A stretch of DNA of 64,000 nt, taken from Candidatus Nitrotoga arctica. GTDB taxonomy: Bacteria; Pseudomonadota; Gammaproteobacteria; Burkholderiales; Gallionellaceae. The DNA is taken from assembly GCF_918378365.1 (NCBI RefSeq), contig NZ_OU912926.1:2480001-2544000 (forward strand). Direction: 5' to 3'. This document shows, in pieces, positions 1-7,784 of this stretch; the first letter of the stretch is position 1; each line of letters starts with the position of its first letter. The notes beneath the pieces were generated by a model. It saw nothing but the letters and a program-made list of their open reading frames with translations, was not told where the DNA came from and made no database searches. The position numbers were made by a program, and so were the translations under genes.

Positions 1-168
1 TAATGAACGCATATAGCACTCTTTTGAATCATTTTTTCTGCATACCGGAAAAACACAAAATAGAACTTATTCCTCCTCATTGAATTGGGTAAATTACAAG
101 GTAAAAATAACCTGTTACCATGATGTGCACAGTCAAAACGGCTAGTTCCGATATACTTTAATTACGAA

Positions 169-999
169 ATGGAATGGACATTAAGAATGGAGCCAAAAGA
201 AAGTTCGATTGAATTACATGGTTCAGTATGGATGACGGTGGGAGGTGAAAATTTTGGTGGTCCGGGCCGCATTGGCTTGCTCTCTAAAATCGCCGAATGC
301 GGCTCCATTTCCCAAGCAGCCAAGTCCATCAAGATGAGTTACAAGGCCGCTTGGGATGCCATTGACAACATGAACAATTTGTCAGGCGAACCATTGGTGG
401 AACGGGTAACGGGGGGCAAGGGCGGCGGCGGTACCCGATTGACTCGGCGCGGCGAGCAATTAGTAGAGAGCTTCAGAATCATAGAACGGGAACATCGTGA
501 ATTTGTTGATCGACTCAGTCGGCAGGCTGAGGGAGTCGCGAGCGATTTTTTATTGATTAAACGAATGAACATGAAAACCAGTGCCCGCAACCAGTTTCTA
601 GGCAAAGTCTCAGCAATCAAACGCGGGGCCGCCAACGACGAAATCGAACTGAAAATAGTCGGAGGGGAAAAAATTGTCGCTATCATTACTCACGAGAGCA
701 CAGAGGGACTTGGGTTGTGTCTCGGCGCAGAAATGTTCGCCCTCATCAAGTCATCATCGGTAATTGTCGTGATAGATGATAAAAGCACTAATTTTTCCGC
801 CCGCAATCGTTTACGCGGCACCATTTCTCGCGTGAACTCCGGGGCAGTCAATACGGAAGTGATCATTGATTTGGCTGGCGGAGGCTCGATTGCTGCCATC
901 ATCACAAACGGAAGCGCTAGTTCGCTCGGACTCGTTGTTGGGGCGAAAGCCATGGGAATTTTTAAAGCATCCAGTGTGATTTTGGGTATTACAGCATAA
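169..999 (+). CDS. modE: ModE-type molybdate-responsive transcriptional regulator
   Basis: A 276-residue protein with the ModE architecture. An N-terminal winged helix lies at about residues 33-118, with the family signature SISQAAKSIKMSYKAAWDAI and the glycine loop TGGKGGGG. Two Mop/TOBE molybdate-binding domains follow at about 134-202 and 208-274, each opening with a (T/F)SARN motif. ModE proteins dimerise, bind molybdate through the Mop domains and then bind palindromic operators, usually repressing molybdate uptake genes. It heads a same-strand run of Mop proteins and modABC. The start is uncertain: ATG at 169 has no clear Shine-Dalgarno, and ATG at 187 (MEPKESS) is equally plausible. 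I see no convincing ModE operator in the first 168 bases. Confidence 0.93.
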   Translation: MEWTLRMEPKESSIELHGSVWMTVGGENFGGPGRIGLLSKIAECGSISQAAKSIKMSYKAAWDAIDNMNNLSGEPLVERVTGGKGGGGTRLTRRGEQLVESFRIIEREHREFVDRLSRQAEGVASDFLLIKRMNMKTSARNQFLGKVSAIKRGAANDEIELKIVGGEKIVAIITHESTEGLGLCLGAEMFALIKSSSVIVVIDDKSTNFSARNRLRGTISRVNSGAVNTEVIIDLAGGGSIAAIITNGSASSLGLVVGAKAMGIFKASSVILGITA

Positions 1000-1222
1000 G
1001 CTGGTGTAACGAGGGCACTTGATTGAACTTATGAAAGCTGCAAAATATCAATATACTTTTGTGTTGTTAACACTGAAAGATCCGTATTCGAGTCGTTCCT
1101 GAAATTGTTCTGAATTATTCTGACTAGAAAAAAACAACGTTGACCAAACTTATGCGATCCAAGCGTCCTGCGGAGTAAGGCCACAAGCCCGCCGATCTGT
1201 GCGATAGAGCATAGAAGTGCCA

Positions 1223-1250
1223 ATGGTTATATATTAATATATACTGCGCT
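1223..1250 (+). promoter_or_regulatory. Candidate ModE operator upstream of molbindin gene
   Basis: The half-sites ATGGTTATATA and TATACTGCGCT are separated by 6 bases (TTAATA). Against the ModE consensus as I remember it (ATCGCTATATA-N6-TATATAACGAT), about 16 of 22 positions match. It lies 48 bases before the molbindin start at 1298. The core is very A/T-rich, so a chance match is possible. The same spacing recurs at two other sites in this window, which raises its credibility. Confidence 0.45.
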
Positions 1251-1297
1251 TTGTATCACCTGTTATCAATTGTTTTTTCTAACTTAGGAGAATAAAT

Positions 1298-1723
1298 ATG
1301 AAAACCAGTGCCCGTAACCAGTTTCAAGGCAAGGTAACGAATGTCAAACAAGGTTCTGTCAACGACGAGGTTGAGCTGGAAGTGGCTGGAGGGAAAATCG
1401 TCGCTATAGTCACTCATGAGAGCGCAGATGGACTTGGATTACAAGTTGGGGCAAAGGCATTCGCACTCATTAAATCCTCATCAATCATTATTGCGACTGA
1501 CAATAAGGGAGCAAAGTTTTCTGCCCGTAATTCTCTGAATGGTACCATTTCACAAGTGAAATCCGGTGCAGTCAATTCTGAAGTGATAATCGGGCTTGAA
1601 GGTGGCGCTTCTGTTGCGGCTATTGTCACTAACGAAAGTTGCAAGTCACTCGGACTCGCTGTTGGTATGCCAGCTACCGCAATCTTCAAAGCATCAAGCG
1701 TGATCATCGGGACTCAAACGTAA
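1298..1723 (+). CDS. mop: Molbindin: free-standing double Mop domain molybdate-binding protein
   Basis: A 141-residue cytoplasmic protein made only of two tandem Mop/TOBE domains: residues 1-67, beginning MKTSARNQFQGKV, and residues 72-140, beginning FSARNSLNGTI. Family members assemble into rings that bind several molybdate or tungstate oxyanions and act as intracellular molybdenum buffers. The sequence is very close to the C-terminal half of the ModE at 169-999, suggesting duplication from it. The start is supported by AGGAG eight bases upstream. A candidate ModE operator precedes it, and an 8-bp inverted repeat follows about 60 bases after the stop. Confidence 0.93.
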   Translation: MKTSARNQFQGKVTNVKQGSVNDEVELEVAGGKIVAIVTHESADGLGLQVGAKAFALIKSSSIIIATDNKGAKFSARNSLNGTISQVKSGAVNSEVIIGLEGGASVAAIVTNESCKSLGLAVGMPATAIFKASSVIIGTQT

Positions 1724-1784
1724 CTTTCGAGTTATTCCAAACTAAATATGTCGTTAAATTAGGGTGAATTCAAAATTCAAACGT

Positions 1785-1810
1785 CGCCTGCTTTTGTAGT
1801 CGAGCAGGCG
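1785..1810 (+). terminator. Inverted repeat, possible terminator after molbindin
   Basis: Perfect 8-bp arms CGCCTGCT and AGCAGGCG are separated by 10 bases. The bases after the hairpin (GTGTTTCGTTT) are only moderately T-rich, so termination is plausible but not certain. The rest of 1724-2125 shows no gene or other motif I can support. Confidence 0.45.
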
Positions 1811-2125
1811 GTGTTTCGTTTATGCCGATAAACTGGTCGTTTTTTGACACATTAAATATACCACTTTCCTTCTCCTGTCCAAGGCATGGCATCTTGCAGA
1901 TACAACGCTTGAGCCTTGAAATTTTAGTGCGCTTTGATTCTCGTCTCTGTAAACACTACTAATAACACGATCCAATTTCTATTTTCATTATCAATTCGGT
2001 CTAAATAGTTTCAAACGGCATGTTTTATGCATGAATCCAGGAAGAAGAAGCAAATCCTTCTCGCTTGCCATCCATTATGTTCATGCAATTATCAGGCAAC
2101 CTTAGCGAGATTATGATTTTTTGCC

Positions 2126-2509
2126 ATGCGTTATTTAGTGTGCTACATTTCGCTCATGCCATCCCAAAATAAAATTGGAAACTTTAGGGCATCACTGTCA
2201 CTTTGCTTAAACAGTGGCGGATGGATTTCCCCGCGAAGACTCGAATTACTCGCCGCGATTGGTCGAACAAATTCAATTAGCAATGGCGCAAAAGCGGTCG
2301 GCATGACTTACAGAGGGGCTTGGGTAGCAGTTGAAGAAATGAACAGTCTAGCTGGAGTACCTCTGGTCAAGTCATGGCAAGGAGGACACGGAGGAGGCGG
2401 AGCCGAACTAACTGAAATAGGGAAGCAACTAGTAGTTGAATTGAGTCGCCTCAGTGCATTACAAACACAGTTATTTCAGTCAGTTGCAGTATTGGATGAA
2501 TTCGATTAA
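2126..2509 (+). CDS. ModE N-terminal (HTH-only) regulator
   Basis: A 127-residue protein holding only the winged-helix half of ModE. It shows NSISNGAKAVGMTYRGAWVA, then EEMNSLAGVPLV and the glycine loop GGHGGGG. It ends where Mop domains would begin. Single-domain ModE relatives can bind DNA but need a separate molybdate sensor or work without one. The next gene, 43 bases downstream, is a double-Mop protein, so the pair together equals one ModE cut in two. The start is ambiguous between ATG 2126 and ATG 2156 (MPSQNKI), and neither has a good Shine-Dalgarno. Confidence 0.85.
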   Translation: MRYLVCYISLMPSQNKIGNFRASLSLCLNSGGWISPRRLELLAAIGRTNSISNGAKAVGMTYRGAWVAVEEMNSLAGVPLVKSWQGGHGGGGAELTEIGKQLVVELSRLSALQTQLFQSVAVLDEFD

Positions 2510-2552
2510 TAACAAACGCTGGATAATTTTCATAACTGCCAAGGTAATTTAA

Positions 2553-2981
2553 ATGAGAACAAGTGCGCGTAATACGTTGAAAGGGATTATTGAAACAGTT
2601 ATTGATGGAGTAGTTAATTCAGAGGTCACACTTAGGTTAGAAAGTGGTACTGCTGTATACGCTATTGTAACAATCGAAAGTGCACGGTTACTCGGCCTTG
2701 TGCCAGGAAAAGTTGCCTATGCGCTAATCAAATCATCGTGGGTGATATTGGCACTGGCGGACGAAAAGATCACAACCTCGGCACGTAATCGACTGTGTGG
2801 GGTGGTCAGCCGAATCGAAAAGGGTGCTGTAAACACTGAAGTGGCAATTGATCTTGGCAATGACAATAGTCTGGTTTCAATCATCACCAATGAATCGCAA
2901 AATTTCCTCAAATTCTCGATTGGTAGTCCAGCTTGTGCATTAATCAAGGCTTCTCACGTTCTTATTGCCGTTAATGAATAA
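2553..2981 (+). CDS. Second molbindin, double Mop domain protein
   Basis: 142 residues forming two Mop/TOBE domains, at 1-66 (MRTSARNTLKGII) and 72-141 (TSARNRLCGVVS). The predicted role is cytoplasmic molybdate binding. It is more diverged from the first molbindin than that one is from the ModE Mop half. It follows the HTH-only ModE by 43 bases and is probably cotranscribed with it; a strong rho-independent terminator lies 22 bases after its stop. It could be the ligand-sensing partner of the upstream HTH protein, which is an inference from adjacency. Confidence 0.9.
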   Translation: MRTSARNTLKGIIETVIDGVVNSEVTLRLESGTAVYAIVTIESARLLGLVPGKVAYALIKSSWVILALADEKITTSARNRLCGVVSRIEKGAVNTEVAIDLGNDNSLVSIITNESQNFLKFSIGSPACALIKASHVLIAVNE

Positions 2982-3002
2982 CTGTAACCAATAAGTAGTA
3001 AT

Positions 3003-3026
3003 ACCGCAGTTAATGCGGTTTTTTTT
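3003..3026 (+). terminator. Rho-independent terminator
   Basis: Stem ACCGCA / TGCGGT with a 5-base loop, followed directly by a run of eight T. It separates the molbindin transcript from the porin-modABC promoter region. Confidence 0.85.
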
Positions 3027-3030
3027 AATT

Positions 3031-3058
3031 AGCGCTGTATATATTTTTATATTTCGAA
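3031..3058 (+). promoter_or_regulatory. Candidate ModE operator before porin-modABC operon
   Basis: AGCGCTGTATA, 6 bases, then TATATTTCGAA. About 17 of 22 positions match the ModE consensus recalled as ATCGCTATATA-N6-TATATAACGAT. It sits between the terminator and the porin start at 3085 and overlaps a TATATT stretch that could be the -10 element. A repressor bound here would block the promoter for the porin and modABC. Confidence 0.6.
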
Positions 3059-3084
3059 TTTAGATAGTTTACTCAGGGGAGATC

Positions 3085-4824
3085 ATGATCAAAACTTTTT
3101 ATTGCCCACTAGGCAAAATGATAAATAAGGCAGTCAGTTTCAAGAAAGTTACAAAATTAATAGAATTTCGCGATTCAGATCTTTTTAAAATTAAAATGTC
3201 AGAATCAAGTCTAAGAGCCGGTATTTTGGCGAGTAGTTTGTTAGTGGCATCCCCCTATTCCGCAGCACTGGAAAATACACAGTTAAAACCGCAAATAGGA
3301 GAATTGGGTCAGGAAATACCCGCAATGGAGCAATCGCAAGTAATCGCCCAAGCGGATACTTCCTTGCAAGTACAAAAAACAACTAAAACTGAAACATCAG
3401 AAGTTAAGACCCCGGCTAAGGCTCCGGCTCAGACGCCTAGTTATTATGTTCAATACCGTAGCTCTGGGTTAGCCCTTCAAACTGAACCCCCTCGCTATGT
3501 CAAGCAAGCTAATAAAACATGGCTTAAAGATATTGACGGTTGGCAAGATGTTAATTGGTTGGACCTGGGTGTAGAAGCTCGACTTCGTTATGAATCTCGT
3601 GAAAATGACTTTCGCCGAAGAACAGATACAGTGGATGAACCCATCTCATTACGGACACGCCTTTATGCTGCTGTAAAAAACAAATTTGACCCATTACGCG
3701 CTACCTTTGAATTCCAAGATTCTAGACGTTTTAACCAGGGATACCCGTATACCAATTTGGAGGTCAATAAAACAGAATTTATTCAAGGTTATGGAGAATT
3801 ATATTTTAAGGATGCACTGGGTGTGGATGATCTGGGTAACGATAGGCCGCTCAGTCTGCGAGCGGGACGTATGGCTTTTGAATTAACAGACAAACGCTTG
3901 GTTGCACGAAATGAATATCGTAATACCACGAATAATTTCCAAGGTTACCGTGCAGTTTTAGGCCAAAAAAATAGCGACTGGCAAGGAACTGTCTTTGCCT
4001 TTAATCCAATAGTTCGTTTTATGGAGCAAGCGGACAAAGCCAATGAAGGTCAGTGGTTCTACGGGGCTATGTTTGATGTGCGCAAATGGTCAAACATAGC
4101 CACGCTGCAACCTTATTACTACTTGCTGCAACAAAATGGCAGTAAGGTAAAATATGCTTCGACGGGCGCACTTGCCATCGCAGCCGACAAAACCAATCGT
4201 GAAATTAACACCGGGGGCTTGCGTGCCTATGGGATAGTAAGCAATACCGGTATCGATTGGGACTTGAACTATGTCAAACAATGGGGTACCGATAACGGGC
4301 AGAATCACGATGCCTATGGTTATAACGCGGAAGCAGGTTATACCTTCAACCATGCTTGGAAACCCCGTGTCATGGCCAATTTAGGCTATGCCAGCGGCGA
4401 TAAAAATCCAAATGACAATAAAAGTCAACGTTTTGAGCGTTTATTCGGCTTTGCCAGACCGTGGTCCCATACTGATTATATCCAGATGGAAAATATCCAT
4501 GCCACTAAGATTCGCGGAGAGTTCAACCCTACCGCTACCTTAAAACTTGATTTTGGCTATAGCTGGTACAAACTAGCCAGTGCCACCGATCGCTGGGCTG
4601 GGGGAAACAACTTGCGCGACACAACGGGAAAAAGCGGCAAGGATATAGGCAATGAATTTGACATGCGTGCGCAATTTCCAATCAATAAGTACTTAGGGAT
4701 GGTCATCGGCTATTCCTACTTCATGGCGGGGGATTTTGCCATTGCGACATCCCAGAAAGCGACGCCTGGAAGGGGTGAAAACTCCCACCTAGTATGGATA
4801 GACGCTACTGTAGTCGCATTTTAA
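3085..4824 (+). CDS. Outer-membrane beta-barrel porin, alginate-export (Alginate_exp) type
   Basis: A 579-residue protein with an unusually long N-terminal extension, then a hydrophobic signal-like stretch (GILASSLLVASPYSAA, residues 49-64) and a low-complexity Pro/Ala/Thr linker. The rest is a beta-rich barrel with alternating aromatic residues that resembles the Alginate_exp family (for example WLDLGVEARLRYESRENDF). The start at 3085 is favoured by AGGGGA five bases upstream; ATG 3196 (MSESSLRAG) would give a more ordinary signal peptide. modA starts 27 bases after its stop, so it is probably the first gene of the molybdate operon. Transport of molybdate through this porin is an inference from context; the substrate cannot be read from sequence. 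Confidence 0.8.
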   Translation: MIKTFYCPLGKMINKAVSFKKVTKLIEFRDSDLFKIKMSESSLRAGILASSLLVASPYSAALENTQLKPQIGELGQEIPAMEQSQVIAQADTSLQVQKTTKTETSEVKTPAKAPAQTPSYYVQYRSSGLALQTEPPRYVKQANKTWLKDIDGWQDVNWLDLGVEARLRYESRENDFRRRTDTVDEPISLRTRLYAAVKNKFDPLRATFEFQDSRRFNQGYPYTNLEVNKTEFIQGYGELYFKDALGVDDLGNDRPLSLRAGRMAFELTDKRLVARNEYRNTTNNFQGYRAVLGQKNSDWQGTVFAFNPIVRFMEQADKANEGQWFYGAMFDVRKWSNIATLQPYYYLLQQNGSKVKYASTGALAIAADKTNREINTGGLRAYGIVSNTGIDWDLNYVKQWGTDNGQNHDAYGYNAEAGYTFNHAWKPRVMANLGYASGDKNPNDNKSQRFERLFGFARPWSHTDYIQMENIHATKIRGEFNPTATLKLDFGYSWYKLASATDRWAGGNNLRDTTGKSGKDIGNEFDMRAQFPINKYLGMVIGYSYFMAGDFAIATSQKATPGRGENSHLVWIDATVVAF

Positions 4825-4851
4825 TTCCAACCAATAAAAAGGAGTTTTACC

Positions 4852-5616
4852 ATGATTAAAGTTTTTCACACTCTTGCTATCGCAGTAGCATTCGCGATTG
4901 GATCCAGCATCGCAATGGCAGAAAACATCACGATCGTCGTCGCTTCCAGTGTTAAATTTGCTATGACCGATATCGTGAATAAATTTAATGCCGAACACCG
5001 CAATGATGAAGTAAAGACTATTTATGGCGCATCAGGAAAATTTGCTGCACAAATCCAGAATGGCGCGCCTTTTGATATATTTTTCGCGGCGGACACTAAT
5101 TTTCCGCAGATGCTGAAGAAAGAAGGGCTAACGAGCACTGATCCAGTAGTTTATGCGGTTGGCCGACTGGTAATTTGGTCTTCAACGACGGATGCCACTA
5201 AGCTGACCCTGCAAAAACTTTCTGAATCGACCATTCGTAAACTGGCCATCGCCAACCCCGAACTGGCACCCTACGGTATGCGTGCCAAGGAAGCGATGAA
5301 ATCAGCCGGAGTGTGGGAAAAAATCAAGGACAAGCTCGTCTTTGGCGAAAATGTTGAACATACCGCACAGATGGTAAGTACCGGGGCAGCCGATGCCGGG
5401 CTTATTCCCCTTTCGCTGGCGCTTAATCCTGCAATGGTTAAACAAGGTGGCTATAGCTTAATTGATGACGGTCTTCATGAACCGTTGGCACAATCCTTCG
5501 TTATCACGAAGCGAGCCAAAGACAGCTCACTTGCACGGCGATTTGCGGCTTACTTCCAGACGCCCGAAGCGCGCAAAATCATGGAAAGCTATGGCTTTGT
5601 GGTGCCTAAAAAATAA
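4852..5616 (+). CDS. modA: ModA, periplasmic molybdate-binding protein
   Basis: A 254-residue ABC substrate-binding protein with a cleavable signal peptide (residues 1-23, ending SIAMA). The oxyanion-binding signatures of ModA are visible: VVASSVKFAMTDIVNKF, IYGASGKFAAQI and GAPFDIFFAAD. It captures molybdate (and usually tungstate) in the periplasm and delivers it to ModB. AAAGGAG precedes the ATG. It belongs to the porin-modA-modB-modC operon. Confidence 0.95.
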   Translation: MIKVFHTLAIAVAFAIGSSIAMAENITIVVASSVKFAMTDIVNKFNAEHRNDEVKTIYGASGKFAAQIQNGAPFDIFFAADTNFPQMLKKEGLTSTDPVVYAVGRLVIWSSTTDATKLTLQKLSESTIRKLAIANPELAPYGMRAKEAMKSAGVWEKIKDKLVFGENVEHTAQMVSTGAADAGLIPLSLALNPAMVKQGGYSLIDDGLHEPLAQSFVITKRAKDSSLARRFAAYFQTPEARKIMESYGFVVPKK

Positions 5617-5627
5617 CAGGTTGAAAA

Positions 5628-6353
5628 ATGGATGTTGGAGTACTGATGTTGGAGTACTTAAGACAAAGCTTGAGTTTGAGTGCAGAGGATTGGACGGCAA
5701 TCTGGCTTACGCTACGGCTTTGTCTATATACGACCCTAATTTTGATGGTGATTGCCACGCCGATTGCGTGGTGGTTAACTAGCGGATGCTCTGCCAGTCG
5801 AACCGCCGTGCAGGCGGTGGTTGCCTTGCCGCTGGTGTTACCGCCCACCGTGCTGGGATTTTATCTCTTGATCACGCTGGGCCCGCGCGGTTTTATCGGC
5901 GGAACGTTAGAGAACATGGGACTCCATCATCTTGCCTTTACTTTTGAGGGCATATTGATCGGCTCAGTGTTGTATTCCATGCCCTTTGCCGTACAACCCT
6001 TGCAGCAAGCCTTCACTAATCTGGGGCGACGCCCGATTGAGGAGGCTGCCTCACTCGGCGCAGGTCCGATAGATTGTTTCTTTAGCGTCATTTTACCGAT
6101 GACTAAAAGTGGCTTCATCGTTGCCCTGACCCTCACTTTCGCTCACACCATGGGCGAGTTCGGGGTCGTCCTGATGGTGGGCGGCAATATTCCGGGCGTG
6201 ACCCACGTATTATCAACCACCATCTATGGCTATACTGAAGGGATGCAGTATGCCGCTGCGGGAAGACTGAGTCTGATGCTATTGATCCTCGCGTTTATCG
6301 TACTGTTTGTGGTGTACCGGTTTAATCGAGGTTTTGAGATGGTAAAACCATGA
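5628..6353 (+). CDS. modB: ModB, molybdate ABC transporter permease
   Basis: A 241-residue inner-membrane permease with five or six hydrophobic segments and the EAA-type coupling motif EEAASLGAGPIDCFFSVILP around residues 138-157. That motif contacts the ATPase ModC. It ends in an ATGA overlap with modC. The start could be ATG 5628 or ATG 5646 (MLEYLRQSL). A perfect 14-bp tandem repeat covers this region, and both starts are in frame. Confidence 0.95.
   Translation: MDVGVLMLEYLRQSLSLSAEDWTAIWLTLRLCLYTTLILMVIATPIAWWLTSGCSASRTAVQAVVALPLVLPPTVLGFYLLITLGPRGFIGGTLENMGLHHLAFTFEGILIGSVLYSMPFAVQPLQQAFTNLGRRPIEEAASLGAGPIDCFFSVILPMTKSGFIVALTLTFAHTMGEFGVVLMVGGNIPGVTHVLSTTIYGYTEGMQYAAAGRLSLMLLILAFIVLFVVYRFNRGFEMVKP
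5631..5658 (+). repeat. Perfect 14-bp tandem duplication at the modB start
   Basis: GATGTTGGAGTACT occurs twice without a gap. Each copy contains an ATG; the ATG of the second unit (5646) lies in the modB frame, while that of the first unit (5632) does not. A 14-bp unit is not a multiple of three, so gain or loss of one unit would change which start codon is in frame with modB. Confidence 0.9.
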
Positions 6354-7420
6354 CCGTGTCAGTACGTGCCCGGATTACCCGTTCAAATTTTGTTTTTGAT
6401 GTCGATGTTGATTGGCCCGCGGAGGGTGTCACCGTTCTGTTCGGACGTTCCGGCTCGGGTAAGACGACATTGCTGCGACTGATTGCCGGTCTGGAGCGCC
6501 CGAGCGACGCGCGCGTGAGCTTTCGCCATGAAGTTTGGCTGAATGGACGCAGCTGGGTACCCCTCCATCGGCGTCGGATCGCCATGGTTTTTCAAGAAGC
6601 CAGTTTATTACCCCATCTATCTGTACGTGAAAATCTCCTCTACGGTTACAAGCGCACCCCGATTGCGGAGCGTAAACTCCATCTGGATGAAGTGGTTCGT
6701 ATGTTGGGCATCGAAAACCTGATTGGACGTAATATTAATAAACTTTCCGGTGGGGAGCGTCAGCGTGTTGCCTTGGGGCGTGCGCTGTTGACCAGTCCGC
6801 GCCTGCTCTTGATGGATGAGCCCCTTTCGGCGCTCGATACTCAAACCAAGCGGGAGATTCTTCCCTATTTCGAGCGCTTGGTCGAAGAAGCGGATGTGCC
6901 GATTGTCTATGTTACCCATGCGCCCGCCGAAGTAGAGCGTCTTGCAGACCGAGTGGTGTTTTTGCGGGATGGACGCATCGACCGCGTTGAAACGCTCAAA
7001 CACACCTTATCTCGGTCGGATTCCCCGCTGTTTCACGATGACGGCGTGGTGTCGGTCATCAAAGGTCAGCTGGGGCAGAAAGAGCATGGGTTAACGTCTT
7101 TTTATGTTGGCCAAGATTGTTTTTGGTTGAGCACCCCTATTTATTCAGATAGCGTTGGCAAGTCGCAACGTTTGCGTATTCTTGCCAAGGATATAGGAAT
7201 CGCGCTCACTAAACCGGAGAACACGAGTCTGTTGAACGTATTGCCCGTGACCGTGCAGCGTATAGACCCCGCTCGTGAGGGGCACGTGCTGCTGGGTTTA
7301 CGGTTAAGTGAAGGGCAAAATCTGTTCGCTGAAATCACTGCATGGTCACGTGATCGACTCGACTTACGCAAAGGACTTGTCGTGTATGCCATGATCAAGA
7401 CGGTTGCGTTGGCGGAGTAA
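6350..7420 (+). CDS. modC: ModC, molybdate ABC transporter ATPase
   Basis: A 356-residue ATP-binding subunit. Visible motifs are the Walker A GRSGSGKTT (about 32-40), a Q-loop in MVFQEASLL, the ABC signature LSGGERQRVALG, Walker B LLLMDEPLSALD and the H-switch in VYVTHAP. The C-terminal 120 residues form a TOBE/Mop-like regulatory domain typical of ModC. It hydrolyses ATP to drive molybdate import through ModB. It overlaps modB by 4 bases and closes the operon. No convincing terminator is visible in the 126 bases before the next, oppositely oriented gene. Confidence 0.95.
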   Translation: MTVSVRARITRSNFVFDVDVDWPAEGVTVLFGRSGSGKTTLLRLIAGLERPSDARVSFRHEVWLNGRSWVPLHRRRIAMVFQEASLLPHLSVRENLLYGYKRTPIAERKLHLDEVVRMLGIENLIGRNINKLSGGERQRVALGRALLTSPRLLLMDEPLSALDTQTKREILPYFERLVEEADVPIVYVTHAPAEVERLADRVVFLRDGRIDRVETLKHTLSRSDSPLFHDDGVVSVIKGQLGQKEHGLTSFYVGQDCFWLSTPIYSDSVGKSQRLRILAKDIGIALTKPENTSLLNVLPVTVQRIDPAREGHVLLGLRLSEGQNLFAEITAWSRDRLDLRKGLVVYAMIKTVALAE

Positions 7421-7546
7421 AGATAAATCAGATGTGTTGAAACTTAGACGGACAGAATGTCTATTCTGCGCGGAGGAGTTTTGCGTTTATTTTTGAGTAA
7501 CCCATATGCTACTGGCCTACATTACACCACGCCTGTTAAGCGATAT

Positions 7547-7774
7547 TTAGTTGGACTCAAAAAATAAAATTGGAACTGCCGAAAGTAAAAGTGACAATAT
7601 AAATATCGGTATCACGCGCAAGTCGCCGACAAGGATATCAAGCTTGCTGTCGGTGAAAAATATGCCGAGTGTTGCGTATTCCAAATGTAATGAGCCAGCC
7701 TCGACCCCGAGACGGTCGAGCGCGGCTGCGCGCAGTTCAGCAATGAGAGAGCAGGTCTTGGTTCTCGTTTCCAT
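7547..7774 (-). CDS. Small protein with C-terminal membrane segment, unrecognised
   Basis: 75 residues, starting METRTKTCSL. The C-terminal third is a hydrophobic span (VIPIFILSLLLSAVPILFF), and the N-terminal part is soluble and helical in character. I do not recognise the family. The start at 7774 (or the adjacent ATG at 7777) is preferred because GAGGGG lies just upstream and the stop of the methyltransferase is 10 bases before, indicating one transcript. It is the last gene of the TonB-receptor operon and could be a membrane anchor for the pathway. Nothing more can be said from sequence. Confidence 0.5.
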   Translation of the reverse strand: METRTKTCSLIAELRAAALDRLGVEAGSLHLEYATLGIFFTDSKLDILVGDLRVIPIFILSLLLSAVPILFFESN

Positions 7775-7784
7775 CATACGCCCC

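Noticed and set aside
141..168. ModE autoregulatory site before modE
   Set aside because: ATTACGA resembles one half-site, but no partner half-site lies at N6 spacing.
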